A DNA stretch of 64,000 nucleotides from Streptomyces durmitorensis (GTDB lineage Bacteria; Actinomycetota; Actinomycetes; Streptomycetales; Streptomycetaceae): NCBI RefSeq assembly GCF_023498005.1, contig NZ_CP097289.1, forward strand, positions 9,176,001-9,240,000, read 5' to 3'. Below are positions 11,235 through 19,303 of this stretch, one piece after another. The notes under the pieces are model-generated. The model searched no databases. It had not been told where the DNA came from and saw nothing but the letters and a program-made list of their open reading frames with translations. Each line of letters starts with the position of its first letter. Positions within the stretch are counted from its first letter, which is position 1. A program made the translations under genes and the position numbers.

Positions 11235-12356
11235 ATGTCCTCCACCCCCACCCGTCTACGTGCCGCGGTCGTCGGCACCGGCGGCATCGTGACCGGCAGT
11301 CATCTGCCCGCCCTGCGGGCCCACTCCGACCGGATCGAGCTGAGAGCCGCCGTCGACGTCGACCCGGCCAGGCTCACCGCCTTCCGCGCGGAGGCCGAGG
11401 AGACGGGCATGGAAGACGTCGAGGGCTACGCGGACTTCGACGCGATGCTCGACGCGGTCCGCCCCGACCTGGTCCTGATCGGCACACCGCCCTCGCTGCA
11501 CCGGGAGCAGACCGTGGCCGCCCTGAAGGCGGGCGCGTGGGTGCTGTGCGAGAAGCCGCTGTGTCTCTCGCTCGCCGAGTACGACGAGATCGCCGCCGCC
11601 GAGCAGGCATCGGGAACGTACGCCTCCGTGGTCTTCCAGCACCGCTACGGCTCGGGCGCCGTCCACGCCCGCGAACTGATCGCGGGCGGCGAGCTGGGCG
11701 CACCCCGGGTCGCGCACTGCCAGACCACCTGGCACCGGGACAGCGCCTACTACGCGGTGCCGTGGCGCGGCCGGTGGGAGAGCGAGGGCGGCGGCCCCAC
11801 CATGGGGCACGGCATCCACCAGTTCGACCTGCTCCTGCACCTGCTCGGCGACTGGACCGAGATCCGCGCCATGGCGGCCCGCCTCGTCCACGACACCGAG
11901 AGCGAGGACGTCTCGACCGCCCTGGTGCGGTTCGAGAACGGCGCGCTCGCCACCGTCGTCAACAGCGTCCTGTCCCCGGACGAGGTCAGCCGCATCCGCG
12001 TCGACTGCGCCGACGCGACCGTCGAACTCACCCACCTGTACGGGCACTCCAACGACGACTGGGTCTACACCCCGGCCCCGCACGTCGACGCCGAGCGCGC
12101 CGACGCCTGGCGCACGCCCGCCGCCGACGTACCCAGCTCGCACGCCGCCCAGCTCGGTGCCCTCCTCGACGCGTACGAGCAGGGCGTACGGCCGCCGGGC
12201 AGCGGCTCCGACGCCCGCCGCACCCTCGAATTCGCCGCCGCGCTCTACAAGTCGGCGTTCACCGGACAGCCGGTGCTCGCGGGCGAGATCGCCGCCGGTG
12301 ACCCCTACTACCCGGCCATGCACGGCGGCCACCCCGACTGGAGCCCCAAGCGATGA
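11235..12356 (+). CDS. Gfo/Idh/MocA-family oxidoreductase (2)
   Basis: 373 residues starting MSSTPTRLRAAVVGTGGIV, with ribosome site GAGGAG six nt upstream. The Rossmann motif is VVGTGGIVTGSH. The catalytic EKP motif occurs as CEKPLCLSLAEYD (about residue 105), and the C-terminal domain contains GHGIHQFDLLLHLLGDW. The NAD(P)-dependent dehydrogenase is the first gene of the operon and overlaps the next by ATGA. It probably oxidises the sugar or a 3-keto-sugar derivative delivered by the downstream ABC importer. Confidence 0.92.
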   Translation: MSSTPTRLRAAVVGTGGIVTGSHLPALRAHSDRIELRAAVDVDPARLTAFRAEAEETGMEDVEGYADFDAMLDAVRPDLVLIGTPPSLHREQTVAALKAGAWVLCEKPLCLSLAEYDEIAAAEQASGTYASVVFQHRYGSGAVHARELIAGGELGAPRVAHCQTTWHRDSAYYAVPWRGRWESEGGGPTMGHGIHQFDLLLHLLGDWTEIRAMAARLVHDTESEDVSTALVRFENGALATVVNSVLSPDEVSRIRVDCADATVELTHLYGHSNDDWVYTPAPHVDAERADAWRTPAADVPSSHAAQLGALLDAYEQGVRPPGSGSDARRTLEFAAALYKSAFTGQPVLAGEIAAGDPYYPAMHGGHPDWSPKR

Positions 12357-13276
12357 CGATTCAGGTCACCCACACCCACGGCGAGCGGATCACGGTCAAG
12401 GCCGGTGGCGTCGAGCTGCTCAGCTACGTCTACGCGCCGGACCCGGACCCCTTCGAGGCCCGCAAGCCCTACATCCACCCGCTGCGCACCCTGGCCGGAC
12501 ACCAGGTCTCCGGATACCGCCCGAACGACCACCGCTGGCACAAGGGCCTCCAGATGACCGCCAGTCATCTGTCGGGGCAGAACTTCTGGGGCGGCAACTG
12601 CTATGTCCACGGCGAGGGTTATCTGCGCCTGCCGGAGCGGGTCGGTTCCATGCGCCACGACGGCTTCTCCGCCCTGGACGTCGAGGACGACCGACTCAGC
12701 CTCGTCGAAGAGCTCACCTGGATCGAGAACGGCGGCCGGGAATGGGCCAGGGAAGAGCGCGGCATCACCGTCCACTCCGTCGACGAGCAGGCCGGATCAT
12801 GGGCCCTGGATTGGTCGATCCGTCTGACCAACGTCCGTGACGAACCCCTGCGCTTCGGCTCGCCGACCACAGCGGGACGCGACATGGCCGGATACACGGG
12901 CCTGCAGTGGCGCGGGCCGCGCGACTTCACCGGCGGTGACGCCTTCGGCCCCGACGACGAGAAGGACGCGGCGCAGCTGATGGGCACCCAGGGGCCCTGG
13001 CTCGCCTTCACCGCCGAGCACGACGACGTCGACGCACACTCCACCCTCGTCTTCGCGCACGCCCCCGAGAACCTCGACGCGTCGAGCGCGATCCACGACT
13101 CGCACTGGTTCGTGCGCTCCGAACCCATCCCGACCGTCGCCTTCTCCTGGGCGTTCTTCGACGAGTTCGCGCTGCCGCCCGGCGCCTCCTTCACCTACCG
13201 CTACCGCGTCGTGGTCGCCGACGGCGCCTGGGACCGCGACCGCGTCGCCACCCACCTGAAGGGCCTGTCATGGTGA
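12353..13276 (+). CDS. DUF6807 (PmoA-like) family protein
   Basis: 307 residues. The stretch YIHPLRTLAGHQVSGYRPND followed by HRWHKGLQ (about 40-65) and the later DSHWFVRSEPIPTVAFSW are typical of the DUF6807/PF14100 'PmoA' family, beta-rich and with conserved histidines. The historical name links it to methane oxygenase, but family members lie mostly in sugar-use clusters and their reaction is not established to my knowledge. The start overlaps the preceding stop (ATGA), so translation is coupled. In this operon a glycoside-processing role is inference. Confidence 0.82.
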   Translation: MTIQVTHTHGERITVKAGGVELLSYVYAPDPDPFEARKPYIHPLRTLAGHQVSGYRPNDHRWHKGLQMTASHLSGQNFWGGNCYVHGEGYLRLPERVGSMRHDGFSALDVEDDRLSLVEELTWIENGGREWAREERGITVHSVDEQAGSWALDWSIRLTNVRDEPLRFGSPTTAGRDMAGYTGLQWRGPRDFTGGDAFGPDDEKDAAQLMGTQGPWLAFTAEHDDVDAHSTLVFAHAPENLDASSAIHDSHWFVRSEPIPTVAFSWAFFDEFALPPGASFTYRYRVVVADGAWDRDRVATHLKGLSW

Positions 13277-14016
13277 GCCTTCCGCACCCCCTGCCCGGAG
13301 CCGTCGGCCTCTCGCACCTGAGCGCCTATGACTGGGAGGCCGCCGACGGCGTGTGCGGCGGCAGCCCGCATCTGCACCTCGTGTGCACCGAGGCCTACGT
13401 CGTCACCGGTGGCCGCGGCGCCGTCCAGACGCTCAGCCCCGACGGCTACCGCGAGGTCCCCCTGGAAGCGGGTTCGGTCGCGTGGTTCACCCCCGGCACC
13501 GTGCACCGCATGGTCCAGGGCGGTGACCTGCGGATCACGGTCCTGATGCAGAACAGCGGCCTGCCCGAGGCCGGGGACGCCGTCTTCACCTTCCCGCCCG
13601 ACGTGCTCGCCGACCCCGAGCGGTACGCCGCCACGGCGAAGCTCCCCGCGAAGGAAGGGCCGGAGGCGGAAGCCGCCGCACGCAAGCGCCGCGACCTGGC
13701 CGTCGAGGGCTATCTGCCGCTGCGAGAGGCGCTCGAAGCCGGGGACAACGGCCCCTACCTGGAGTTCCAGCAGGCCGCGGCCCGGCTCGTGCGGGACAAG
13801 GTCCCCACCTGGCGCGAACTGTGGCGGGCCGGCGCCCTCGCCACCGCCGAGCGCACCGGCGCGCAGCTCGACGCGCTGGAGGCCGGCAGCCCCGACCACC
13901 TCGCGGGATCGGGCTCGTACGACAGCCGCCCCTCCCGCATCGGCGGCTACGGCATGTGCGGGCGCCGCGACGAATACGAACTGCCGGGCACCACGCTCCC
14001 GTACCACGGCGCATAG
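13270..14016 (+). CDS. Cupin-domain protein
   Basis: 248 residues, with a start that overlaps the previous stop by 7 nt. The N-terminal cupin (about 30-110) has HLHLVCTEAYVVTGGRGAVQ, then VAWFTPGTVHRMVQGGDLRI, giving the two cupin motifs with histidine and glutamate ligands. The remaining half is helical (ARKRRDLAVEGYLPLREALE) and ends in SRIGGYGMCGRRDEYELPGT. It is likely a small sugar-binding or isomerising enzyme in the same pathway. No precise reaction can be assigned. Confidence 0.8.
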   Translation: MVSLPHPLPGAVGLSHLSAYDWEAADGVCGGSPHLHLVCTEAYVVTGGRGAVQTLSPDGYREVPLEAGSVAWFTPGTVHRMVQGGDLRITVLMQNSGLPEAGDAVFTFPPDVLADPERYAATAKLPAKEGPEAEAAARKRRDLAVEGYLPLREALEAGDNGPYLEFQQAAARLVRDKVPTWRELWRAGALATAERTGAQLDALEAGSPDHLAGSGSYDSRPSRIGGYGMCGRRDEYELPGTTLPYHGA

Positions 14017-14073
14017 CTGCAGCCTTCACCAGACAAGCCCGTCAAGGAACCAGAGAGGAGAGGTGTCTTCGGC

Positions 14074-15357
14074 ATGCCCGGAAACAGGACGAAGTGGTCC
14101 TGCGCGACGGTCGCGGTGCTCACGCTCAGCGTGCTGCTCACCGGCTGCGGCGGCTCGGACGAATCGAGCGGCGGCGGCAGGACCGTTCTGCGCTACACCT
14201 GGTGGGGCAACCCCGACCGGGCGGCCCGTACTCAGGAAGCCGTCGCGCTGTTCGAGAAGGAGCACCCCGGGGTCACGGTGCAGACCTCGTTCGCCGGCTA
14301 CGAGGCGTACAAGCAGAAGCTCGCCACCCAGGCCGCGGGCGGCGACGCGCCCGACGTGATGCAGCTCGACTACCGGCAGATCGACCAGTACGCGTCCGGC
14401 GGCATCCTGCTCGACCTGGGGAAGCAGAAGAAGGCCCTGCGCACGGACGCGATCGACTCCGGCCTCCTCGCCACCGGCGTCGTGGACGGCACCCAGTACG
14501 CGATCCCGCAGGGGCGCGGCACCGAGGCCGTCGTGTACGACGCCGAGCAGTGGAAGGCGGCAGGGGTGGCGCTCCCGCGCAAGGGCTGGACCTGGGACGA
14601 ATGGGCCGACGCCATGCGGGAGTTGGCGAAGAAGGCAGGCAAGCCCGGCTCCATCGACCCCGGACAGAGCGAGGACTGCTTCGAGGTGTGGCTGCGCGGC
14701 CAGGGCAAGTCGCTGTACACGAAGGACCGCGACCTCGGCTTCACGGCCGACGACCTCACCCGCTGGTGGACCTTCACCGACAAGCTGCGGCGCGCGGGCG
14801 CGGTGTCGTCCGCCGAGCAGACCACGCAGCTCGACGGGTCGGTGGAGAACCAGCCGCTGGCCCGCGGCAAGGCGGTCGCCGACTTCAACTGGGACGCGCC
14901 CTCCAGCGGATTCACGGCGATCGTGGGCGAAGGCCTGACCCTCGCCCCGATGCCCTCGGGCTCGGACGGGACGCCCGGCCAGTACTTCAAGCCCTCGATG
15001 TTCATGGGCGCGGCGGCCACCACCGAACACCCTGAGGAATCCGCCGAGTTCATCGACTTCATGATCAATGACGAGAAGGCGGCGGCGATCCTCGGCGCCT
15101 CCCGCGGCATCCCCGTCAACGAGCCGATCCGAGACGACATCGGCCCCCAGCTCAAGGACTTCGACAAGGTCGTCGCCGACTACCAGGACTCCGTCGACGG
15201 CAGCCTCAGGACACCGCCGAAGGCCCCGCCCAGCGGCGACACCTCCCTGCAGACCACCTTCCAGCGCGACTACGACCAGGTGTCGTTCGAGCAGATGACA
15301 CCCCGCGAGGCCGCGGAGGACTTCATCACCGAGGCGAAGGCGGAGCTGAGGTCATGA
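14074..15357 (+). CDS. Carbohydrate ABC transporter substrate-binding lipoprotein
   Basis: 427 residues. The signal peptide ends in the lipobox LLTGCG (Cys about residue 26), followed by a serine/glycine linker, so the protein is anchored outside the membrane. The family-1 extracellular binding domain begins LRYTWWGNPDRAARTQEAVA and includes FNWDAPSSGF and SAEFIDFMINDEKAAAILG. It delivers a sugar or oligosaccharide to the two permeases that follow. The stop overlaps the next start. Confidence 0.93.
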   Translation: MPGNRTKWSCATVAVLTLSVLLTGCGGSDESSGGGRTVLRYTWWGNPDRAARTQEAVALFEKEHPGVTVQTSFAGYEAYKQKLATQAAGGDAPDVMQLDYRQIDQYASGGILLDLGKQKKALRTDAIDSGLLATGVVDGTQYAIPQGRGTEAVVYDAEQWKAAGVALPRKGWTWDEWADAMRELAKKAGKPGSIDPGQSEDCFEVWLRGQGKSLYTKDRDLGFTADDLTRWWTFTDKLRRAGAVSSAEQTTQLDGSVENQPLARGKAVADFNWDAPSSGFTAIVGEGLTLAPMPSGSDGTPGQYFKPSMFMGAAATTEHPEESAEFIDFMINDEKAAAILGASRGIPVNEPIRDDIGPQLKDFDKVVADYQDSVDGSLRTPPKAPPSGDTSLQTTFQRDYDQVSFEQMTPREAAEDFITEAKAELRS

Positions 15358-16313
15358 CCACCACCGACATCCCCGCGAAGCCCGCGCGCGCCAAGAGCCC
15401 CGCGCCACCGCGGCAGCAGCGCGGCAGGATCCGACGCGAGGGCGCAGCCTGGGTGTTCCTCTCGCCCTGGGTGCTCGGAGCCGTCGTCCTGACGCTGCTC
15501 CCGATGGCCGTCTCGCTGTATCTCTCCTTCACCGACTACGACCTGTTCAACGCCCCGCGCTGGGTGGGCCTTCGCAACTACGTCCAGATGTTCACCGAGG
15601 ACCCGCGCTACTGGCGCTCGGTCGGCGCGACCCTGATGTACGTCGTGATCGCCGTGCCCCTGCAACTGGCGCTCGCCCTCGCCGTCGCGCTCGCCCTGAA
15701 GTCCATGAAGCGCGGCAAGTCCTTCTACCGGTCGGCCTTCTACGCCCCTTCGCTGCTCGGCGCCTCCATGTCGATCGCCCTGGTGTGGCGGGCGGTCTTC
15801 AACGACGGCGGCACCGTCGACAACCTCCTGTCCGACATCGGCATCCACACCGGCGGCTGGGTCAACAAGCCCGGCTGGGCACTGCTGGCCGTGGCCCTGC
15901 TGACGGTCTGGCAGTTCGGAGCCCCCATGGTGATCTTCCTTGCGGGTCTCCAGCAGATCCCCGTCGAGCTCTACGAAGCGGCGTCGGTGGACGGGGCGAG
16001 CCGCAAGCGGCAGTTCATCTCCATCACGCTGCCGATGCTGTCACCAGTGCTCTTCTTCAACCTGGTGCTCCAGACCATCCAGGCCTTCCAGGTCTTCACC
16101 CCCGCCTTCGCGGTCAGCGGCGGCAAGGGCGGCCCCGCCGACTCCACCCTCTTCTACACGCTCTACCTCTACGACCGTGGCTTCGTCGCCTCCCACATGG
16201 GCTACGCCTCCGCCATGGCCTGGGTCCTGCTGCTCGCCATCGGAGCCGTGACCGCGGTGCTCTTCCGCACCTCGCGCTCCTGGGTCTTCTACGCGAACGA
16301 GGGGGAGCGATGA
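15354..16313 (+). CDS. Sugar ABC transporter permease (MalF-type)
   Basis: 319 residues with six membrane spans after a charged, alanine/proline-rich N-terminus. The cytosolic EAA loop that docks the ATPase is present as ELYEAASVDGASRKRQF (about 205-220). It pairs with the downstream permease. No ATPase gene is in the operon; in Streptomyces such importers usually share the ATPase MsiK. Both ends overlap neighbours (ATGA). Confidence 0.94.
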   Translation: MTTTDIPAKPARAKSPAPPRQQRGRIRREGAAWVFLSPWVLGAVVLTLLPMAVSLYLSFTDYDLFNAPRWVGLRNYVQMFTEDPRYWRSVGATLMYVVIAVPLQLALALAVALALKSMKRGKSFYRSAFYAPSLLGASMSIALVWRAVFNDGGTVDNLLSDIGIHTGGWVNKPGWALLAVALLTVWQFGAPMVIFLAGLQQIPVELYEAASVDGASRKRQFISITLPMLSPVLFFNLVLQTIQAFQVFTPAFAVSGGKGGPADSTLFYTLYLYDRGFVASHMGYASAMAWVLLLAIGAVTAVLFRTSRSWVFYANEGER

Positions 16314-17176
16314 CCACCACCGCAACCACCGTGGGCCGTCGGTCCTTTCCCTGGCGCCGGGTGGCGCTGCACGCCGGATGCCTGGCCGCGCTCCTGGTGA
16401 TGCTGTACCCGCTGGCCTGGCTCGTCGCCACCTCGCTCAAGCCCGCCGACGAGGTGATCGCGAGCCTGAACCTGCTGCCGAGCAAGCTGGAGTGGTCGAA
16501 CTACTCGACCGCCCTCGACGGCGTGGACGACGTGTCCGTCGGACGACTGCTCTCCAACTCCCTGCTGATCGCGGGCGGCGCGGTCATCGGCAACGTACTG
16601 AGCTGCTCGCTCGCGGCCTACGCCTTCGCCCGGCTGCGGTTCCGCTTCCGCGGCCCGCTGTTCGCCTTCATGATCGCGACGATCATGCTGCCGCACCACG
16701 CGGTCCTGATCCCGCAGTACATCATCTTCAACCAGCTCGGCATGGTGAACACCTACTGGCCGCTGATCCTGCCGAAGTTCCTCGCCACCGAGGCCTTCTT
16801 CGTCTTCCTCATCGTGCAGTTCATGCGCGGTCTGCCGCGTGAGCTGGAGGAAGCCGCCAGGATCGACGGCTGCGGCCCGTTCCGGAGCTTCTTCCTGGTC
16901 GTCCTGCCGCTCACCAGGCCCGCGCTGATCACCACCGCGATCTTCACCTTCATCTGGACCTGGAACGACTTCTTCACCCAGCTGATCTATCTCTTCTCGC
17001 CGGAGAAGTTCACCCTGACACTGGCGCTGCGGTCGTTCGTGGATGCCTCCAGCCAGTCGGCGTTCGGCCCGATGTTCGCCATGTCGGTGATCGCGCTCCT
17101 GCCGATCGTGCTGTTCTTCCTCGCCTTCCAGCGCTTCCTGGTCGAGGGCATGGCCAACTCCGGGGTCAAGGGATGA
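16310..17176 (+). CDS. Sugar ABC transporter permease (MalG-type)
   Basis: 288 residues starting MTTTATTVGRRSFPWRRVAL, overlapping the upstream stop by 4 nt. It has six predicted spans, and the EAA loop reads ELEEAARIDGCGPFRSF (about 185-200). It completes the membrane channel of the importer and couples translationally to the YesL-like gene after it. Confidence 0.94.
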   Translation: MTTTATTVGRRSFPWRRVALHAGCLAALLVMLYPLAWLVATSLKPADEVIASLNLLPSKLEWSNYSTALDGVDDVSVGRLLSNSLLIAGGAVIGNVLSCSLAAYAFARLRFRFRGPLFAFMIATIMLPHHAVLIPQYIIFNQLGMVNTYWPLILPKFLATEAFFVFLIVQFMRGLPRELEEAARIDGCGPFRSFFLVVLPLTRPALITTAIFTFIWTWNDFFTQLIYLFSPEKFTLTLALRSFVDASSQSAFGPMFAMSVIALLPIVLFFLAFQRFLVEGMANSGVKG

Positions 17177-17781
17177 GCGCGCGGACCCGCGAGCCGGGCG
17201 TGATCTTCGGGCCGCGGATGACCTTGTTCGCGGATGTGCTGGCCCTGGGCGTGGTCACGGCGCTCGCCTGTCTGCCCCTGATCACCGCTCCGGCGGCGCT
17301 CTCCACCGCCTGCGCGGTCGTGCGCGGCACGGGGGATGGTCAACCCACCACGGCCAGGCGGTACTTGGTGCTGCTGCGGCAGAGGTTCCGTGCCGGTGAC
17401 CTCGCCGCGGGGGCGGTCGTGCTCGCCGGGGTGCTGCTGTTCGCCGCCGATCTGGCCCTGGCCGGGGTGGGGTTGCCGGGGGCCCGCGTCTTCGCCGTGA
17501 CGGCCGCGGCGATCGGAGCGTGCGCCGTGGTCGTGGGGCTGCGCGCCTGTGCCCGCCCCGAAGCGCTCGGCGACTGGCGTGCCGCGGTGCGCGGCGCCGC
17601 CGGTGACGCGGCGCGGGACGTGGGCGGCAGCCTCCTGGTCCTGCTCGCCCTGGCGGCGGCCGTGCTGTGCGCCTGGATGATGCTGCCGCTCGCGTTCCTC
17701 GTGCCCGGGCCGCTGGCCCTGGCGCTCACCGCCATCGACGTACGCCACCACGTACGCATGCCCCATGGGGAGACAGCGTGA
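17173..17781 (+). CDS. YesL-like (DUF624) integral membrane protein
   Basis: 202 residues with about five hydrophobic segments (MTLFADVLALGVVTALACLP; LLVLLALAAAVLCAWMMLPL). Short DUF624/YesL proteins of this kind often accompany sugar ABC importers of the oligosaccharide class, and this one overlaps the permease stop by 4 nt. Its mechanistic role is unknown. Recognition is by size, hydropathy and position rather than by a strong motif. Confidence 0.6.
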   Translation: MSARTREPGVIFGPRMTLFADVLALGVVTALACLPLITAPAALSTACAVVRGTGDGQPTTARRYLVLLRQRFRAGDLAAGAVVLAGVLLFAADLALAGVGLPGARVFAVTAAAIGACAVVVGLRACARPEALGDWRAAVRGAAGDAARDVGGSLLVLLALAAAVLCAWMMLPLAFLVPGPLALALTAIDVRHHVRMPHGETA

Positions 17782-18489
17782 TCGCTCGCAGGACCTTCCT
17801 CGCCACCTCCGCCACGGCCACGGCCGCGGGGATCTCCGGCCGCACGGCGGCTGCGGCGGACGGTGGCCGACCCGAACAGCCCCCGCAGGATCCTCGACTC
17901 GCTGCGTCTTGCCCCGCAGTTCTTCTCGCTCGGGCCCTTCCGGTCCGAGGGGCTTGAGCGGCGGGGCGACGCGTGGCGGCTGCACGCGGAGGTCCGCGCG
18001 GCGTTCCACCAGCCGCTGCCGCGCCGCCACCGGCGCAAGGACGGGCTCTACCCGCTCACCGACGACGGGCGCTTCTGGTCGGCGATGGACTTCCCGCACC
18101 GGCCGGGGGAGTACCGGACCCTGCGCACCGAGATCCTGGTGCGCGAGACGGACGGCGGCGGCTGGGAGCTGTCCTTCGACGTGTCCGAGGCCGCTGTGCC
18201 GCTGGCCCTTGAGCTGTGCTTCCGGCGGGGCGGGGAGCTGTCGGGCGACGGCCTGGAGCCGGTCGCCGGATCCGACGACACCTACCAGCTCGTCAGCGGC
18301 GAGGCCACCTACACCGTCGGCGACGACCGGATCACCTTCGGCCCCGGCAACGGAAAGGGCGGCAAGCAGCCGCCCGTGGTCGAGCCGGGGGAGCGCTACA
18401 CCTGGATGAACGGCTCCCTCACCCCGGACGGCATCCGGGTCCTGATCACCGGACGTTCGCCGCTGACGTATCGGATGACGCTGCGCTGA
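17778..18489 (+). pseudogene. Frame-broken Tat-exported protein of the sugar operon
   Basis: A GTG at 17778, coupled to the preceding stop, begins VIARRTFLATSATATAAGIS, a textbook twin-arginine signal. That frame then runs into nonsense and stops by 17957. A different frame from 17863 to 18489 (208 residues) encodes a well-behaved beta-rich protein (LDSLRLAPQFFSLGPFRSEG; WSAMDFPHRPGEYRTL) with no signal of its own. The two frames differ by +1, so the gene looks interrupted by an indel or an internal deletion. The body resembles the C-terminal beta-sandwich of polysaccharide-acting proteins, but I cannot name it. Its end overlaps the convergent methyltransferase by 44 nt. Confidence 0.6.
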
Positions 18490-19231
18490 CCTCGTCCTCG
18501 TGGACCTCCGGGCGACGGGCGAAGAAGACGAGCTCCCTGCCCGGCCGGTCCGGGGCGTCGCGAACCTCGTCCACCACGTAGCCGTGCGCGGTCAAGGAGG
18601 CGGTCACTTCGTCGCGTTCGCGGAAGCGCAGGGTCGAGTCGGAGGTGAGGGTCTCGCCCGTCTCGGTCAAGACGACCGTGCTGCGGAAGGTCACCAGCGG
18701 CCAGGTGACGTCGGTGACGTCCAGCCAGGTCTCGACGTCGCCGACGCCTTCGACGGCGACCGTGCGGTGGGTCGCGGCGCGATTCCACTCCTCCCACGCC
18801 CGCCTGGCCGGGTCGCGGGTCTCGAAGACGAGGTGGCCGCCGGGCCGCAGCGCGGCGTGGATTCCGCGCAGGGTGCCCTCCCATGTCTCCGGGTCCGCGA
18901 TCGCCTGGGCCACGTTGGCGGTCATGGTGGCCAGGTCCACCCGCATCGCGGGGAGCACGGTCGCGTCGCCGTGGATCCACCGCACGCGTTCGCTGCCGGG
19001 CTTGGACCGCGCGACGTCGAGCGATGCGGCGGCCGGTTCGACGCCGGTCACCCGCAGTCCGCGGTCGGACAGGAGCAGCGCGAACGTGCCCGTGCCGCAC
19101 CCCACGTCAAGTACATGATACGCCGTCAGTTCCGCTGCCACGGCGGCGTATACGTCCAGATCGCCGCGGTCCGCGTCGAGCGGATCGTAGAGCGCCGCAA
19201 GCCTCGGGTTCTCGTACGCCTCGTCTGCCAC
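18446..19231 (-). CDS. SAM-dependent methyltransferase (1)
   Basis: 261 residues from the GTG at 19231 (VADEAYENPRLAALYDPLDA). The frame is open to 19285, but that part would run through the terminator hairpin of the upstream gene, so the internal start is preferred. Motif I is HVLDVGCGTGTFALLLSDRG (about residues 38-57), then GVEPAAASLDVAR and LRPGGHLVFETRD. It is a class I methyltransferase of the Methyltransf_25/11 type. The substrate is unknown. Confidence 0.85.
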   Translation of the reverse strand: MADEAYENPRLAALYDPLDADRGDLDVYAAVAAELTAYHVLDVGCGTGTFALLLSDRGLRVTGVEPAAASLDVARSKPGSERVRWIHGDATVLPAMRVDLATMTANVAQAIADPETWEGTLRGIHAALRPGGHLVFETRDPARRAWEEWNRAATHRTVAVEGVGDVETWLDVTDVTWPLVTFRSTVVLTETGETLTSDSTLRFRERDEVTASLTAHGYVVDEVRDAPDRPGRELVFFARRPEVHEDEVSAASSDTSAANVR

Positions 19232-19249
19232 GCCTGGGAGGCTAACAAC

Positions 19250-19295
19250 GGAAGCGGCGGTGGCGGCACTCCTTTGTGCCTCCACCGCCGCTTCC
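19250..19295 (-). terminator. Terminator hairpin after GH65 gene
   Basis: GGAAGCGGCGGTGG (19250-19263) pairs perfectly with CCACCGCCGCTTCC (19282-19295), with a smaller inner stem GGCAC/GTGCC in the loop. It lies 9 nt past the stop of the glycosidase on the minus strand and insulates it from the methyltransferase. Confidence 0.85.
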
Positions 19296-19303
19296 GCCGT
19301 GAT

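Noticed and set aside
19232-19285. N-terminal extension of methyltransferase 1 to ATG 19285
   Set aside because: It would run through the GH65 terminator stem, and the extra residues do not resemble the family; the GTG at 19231 is preferred.
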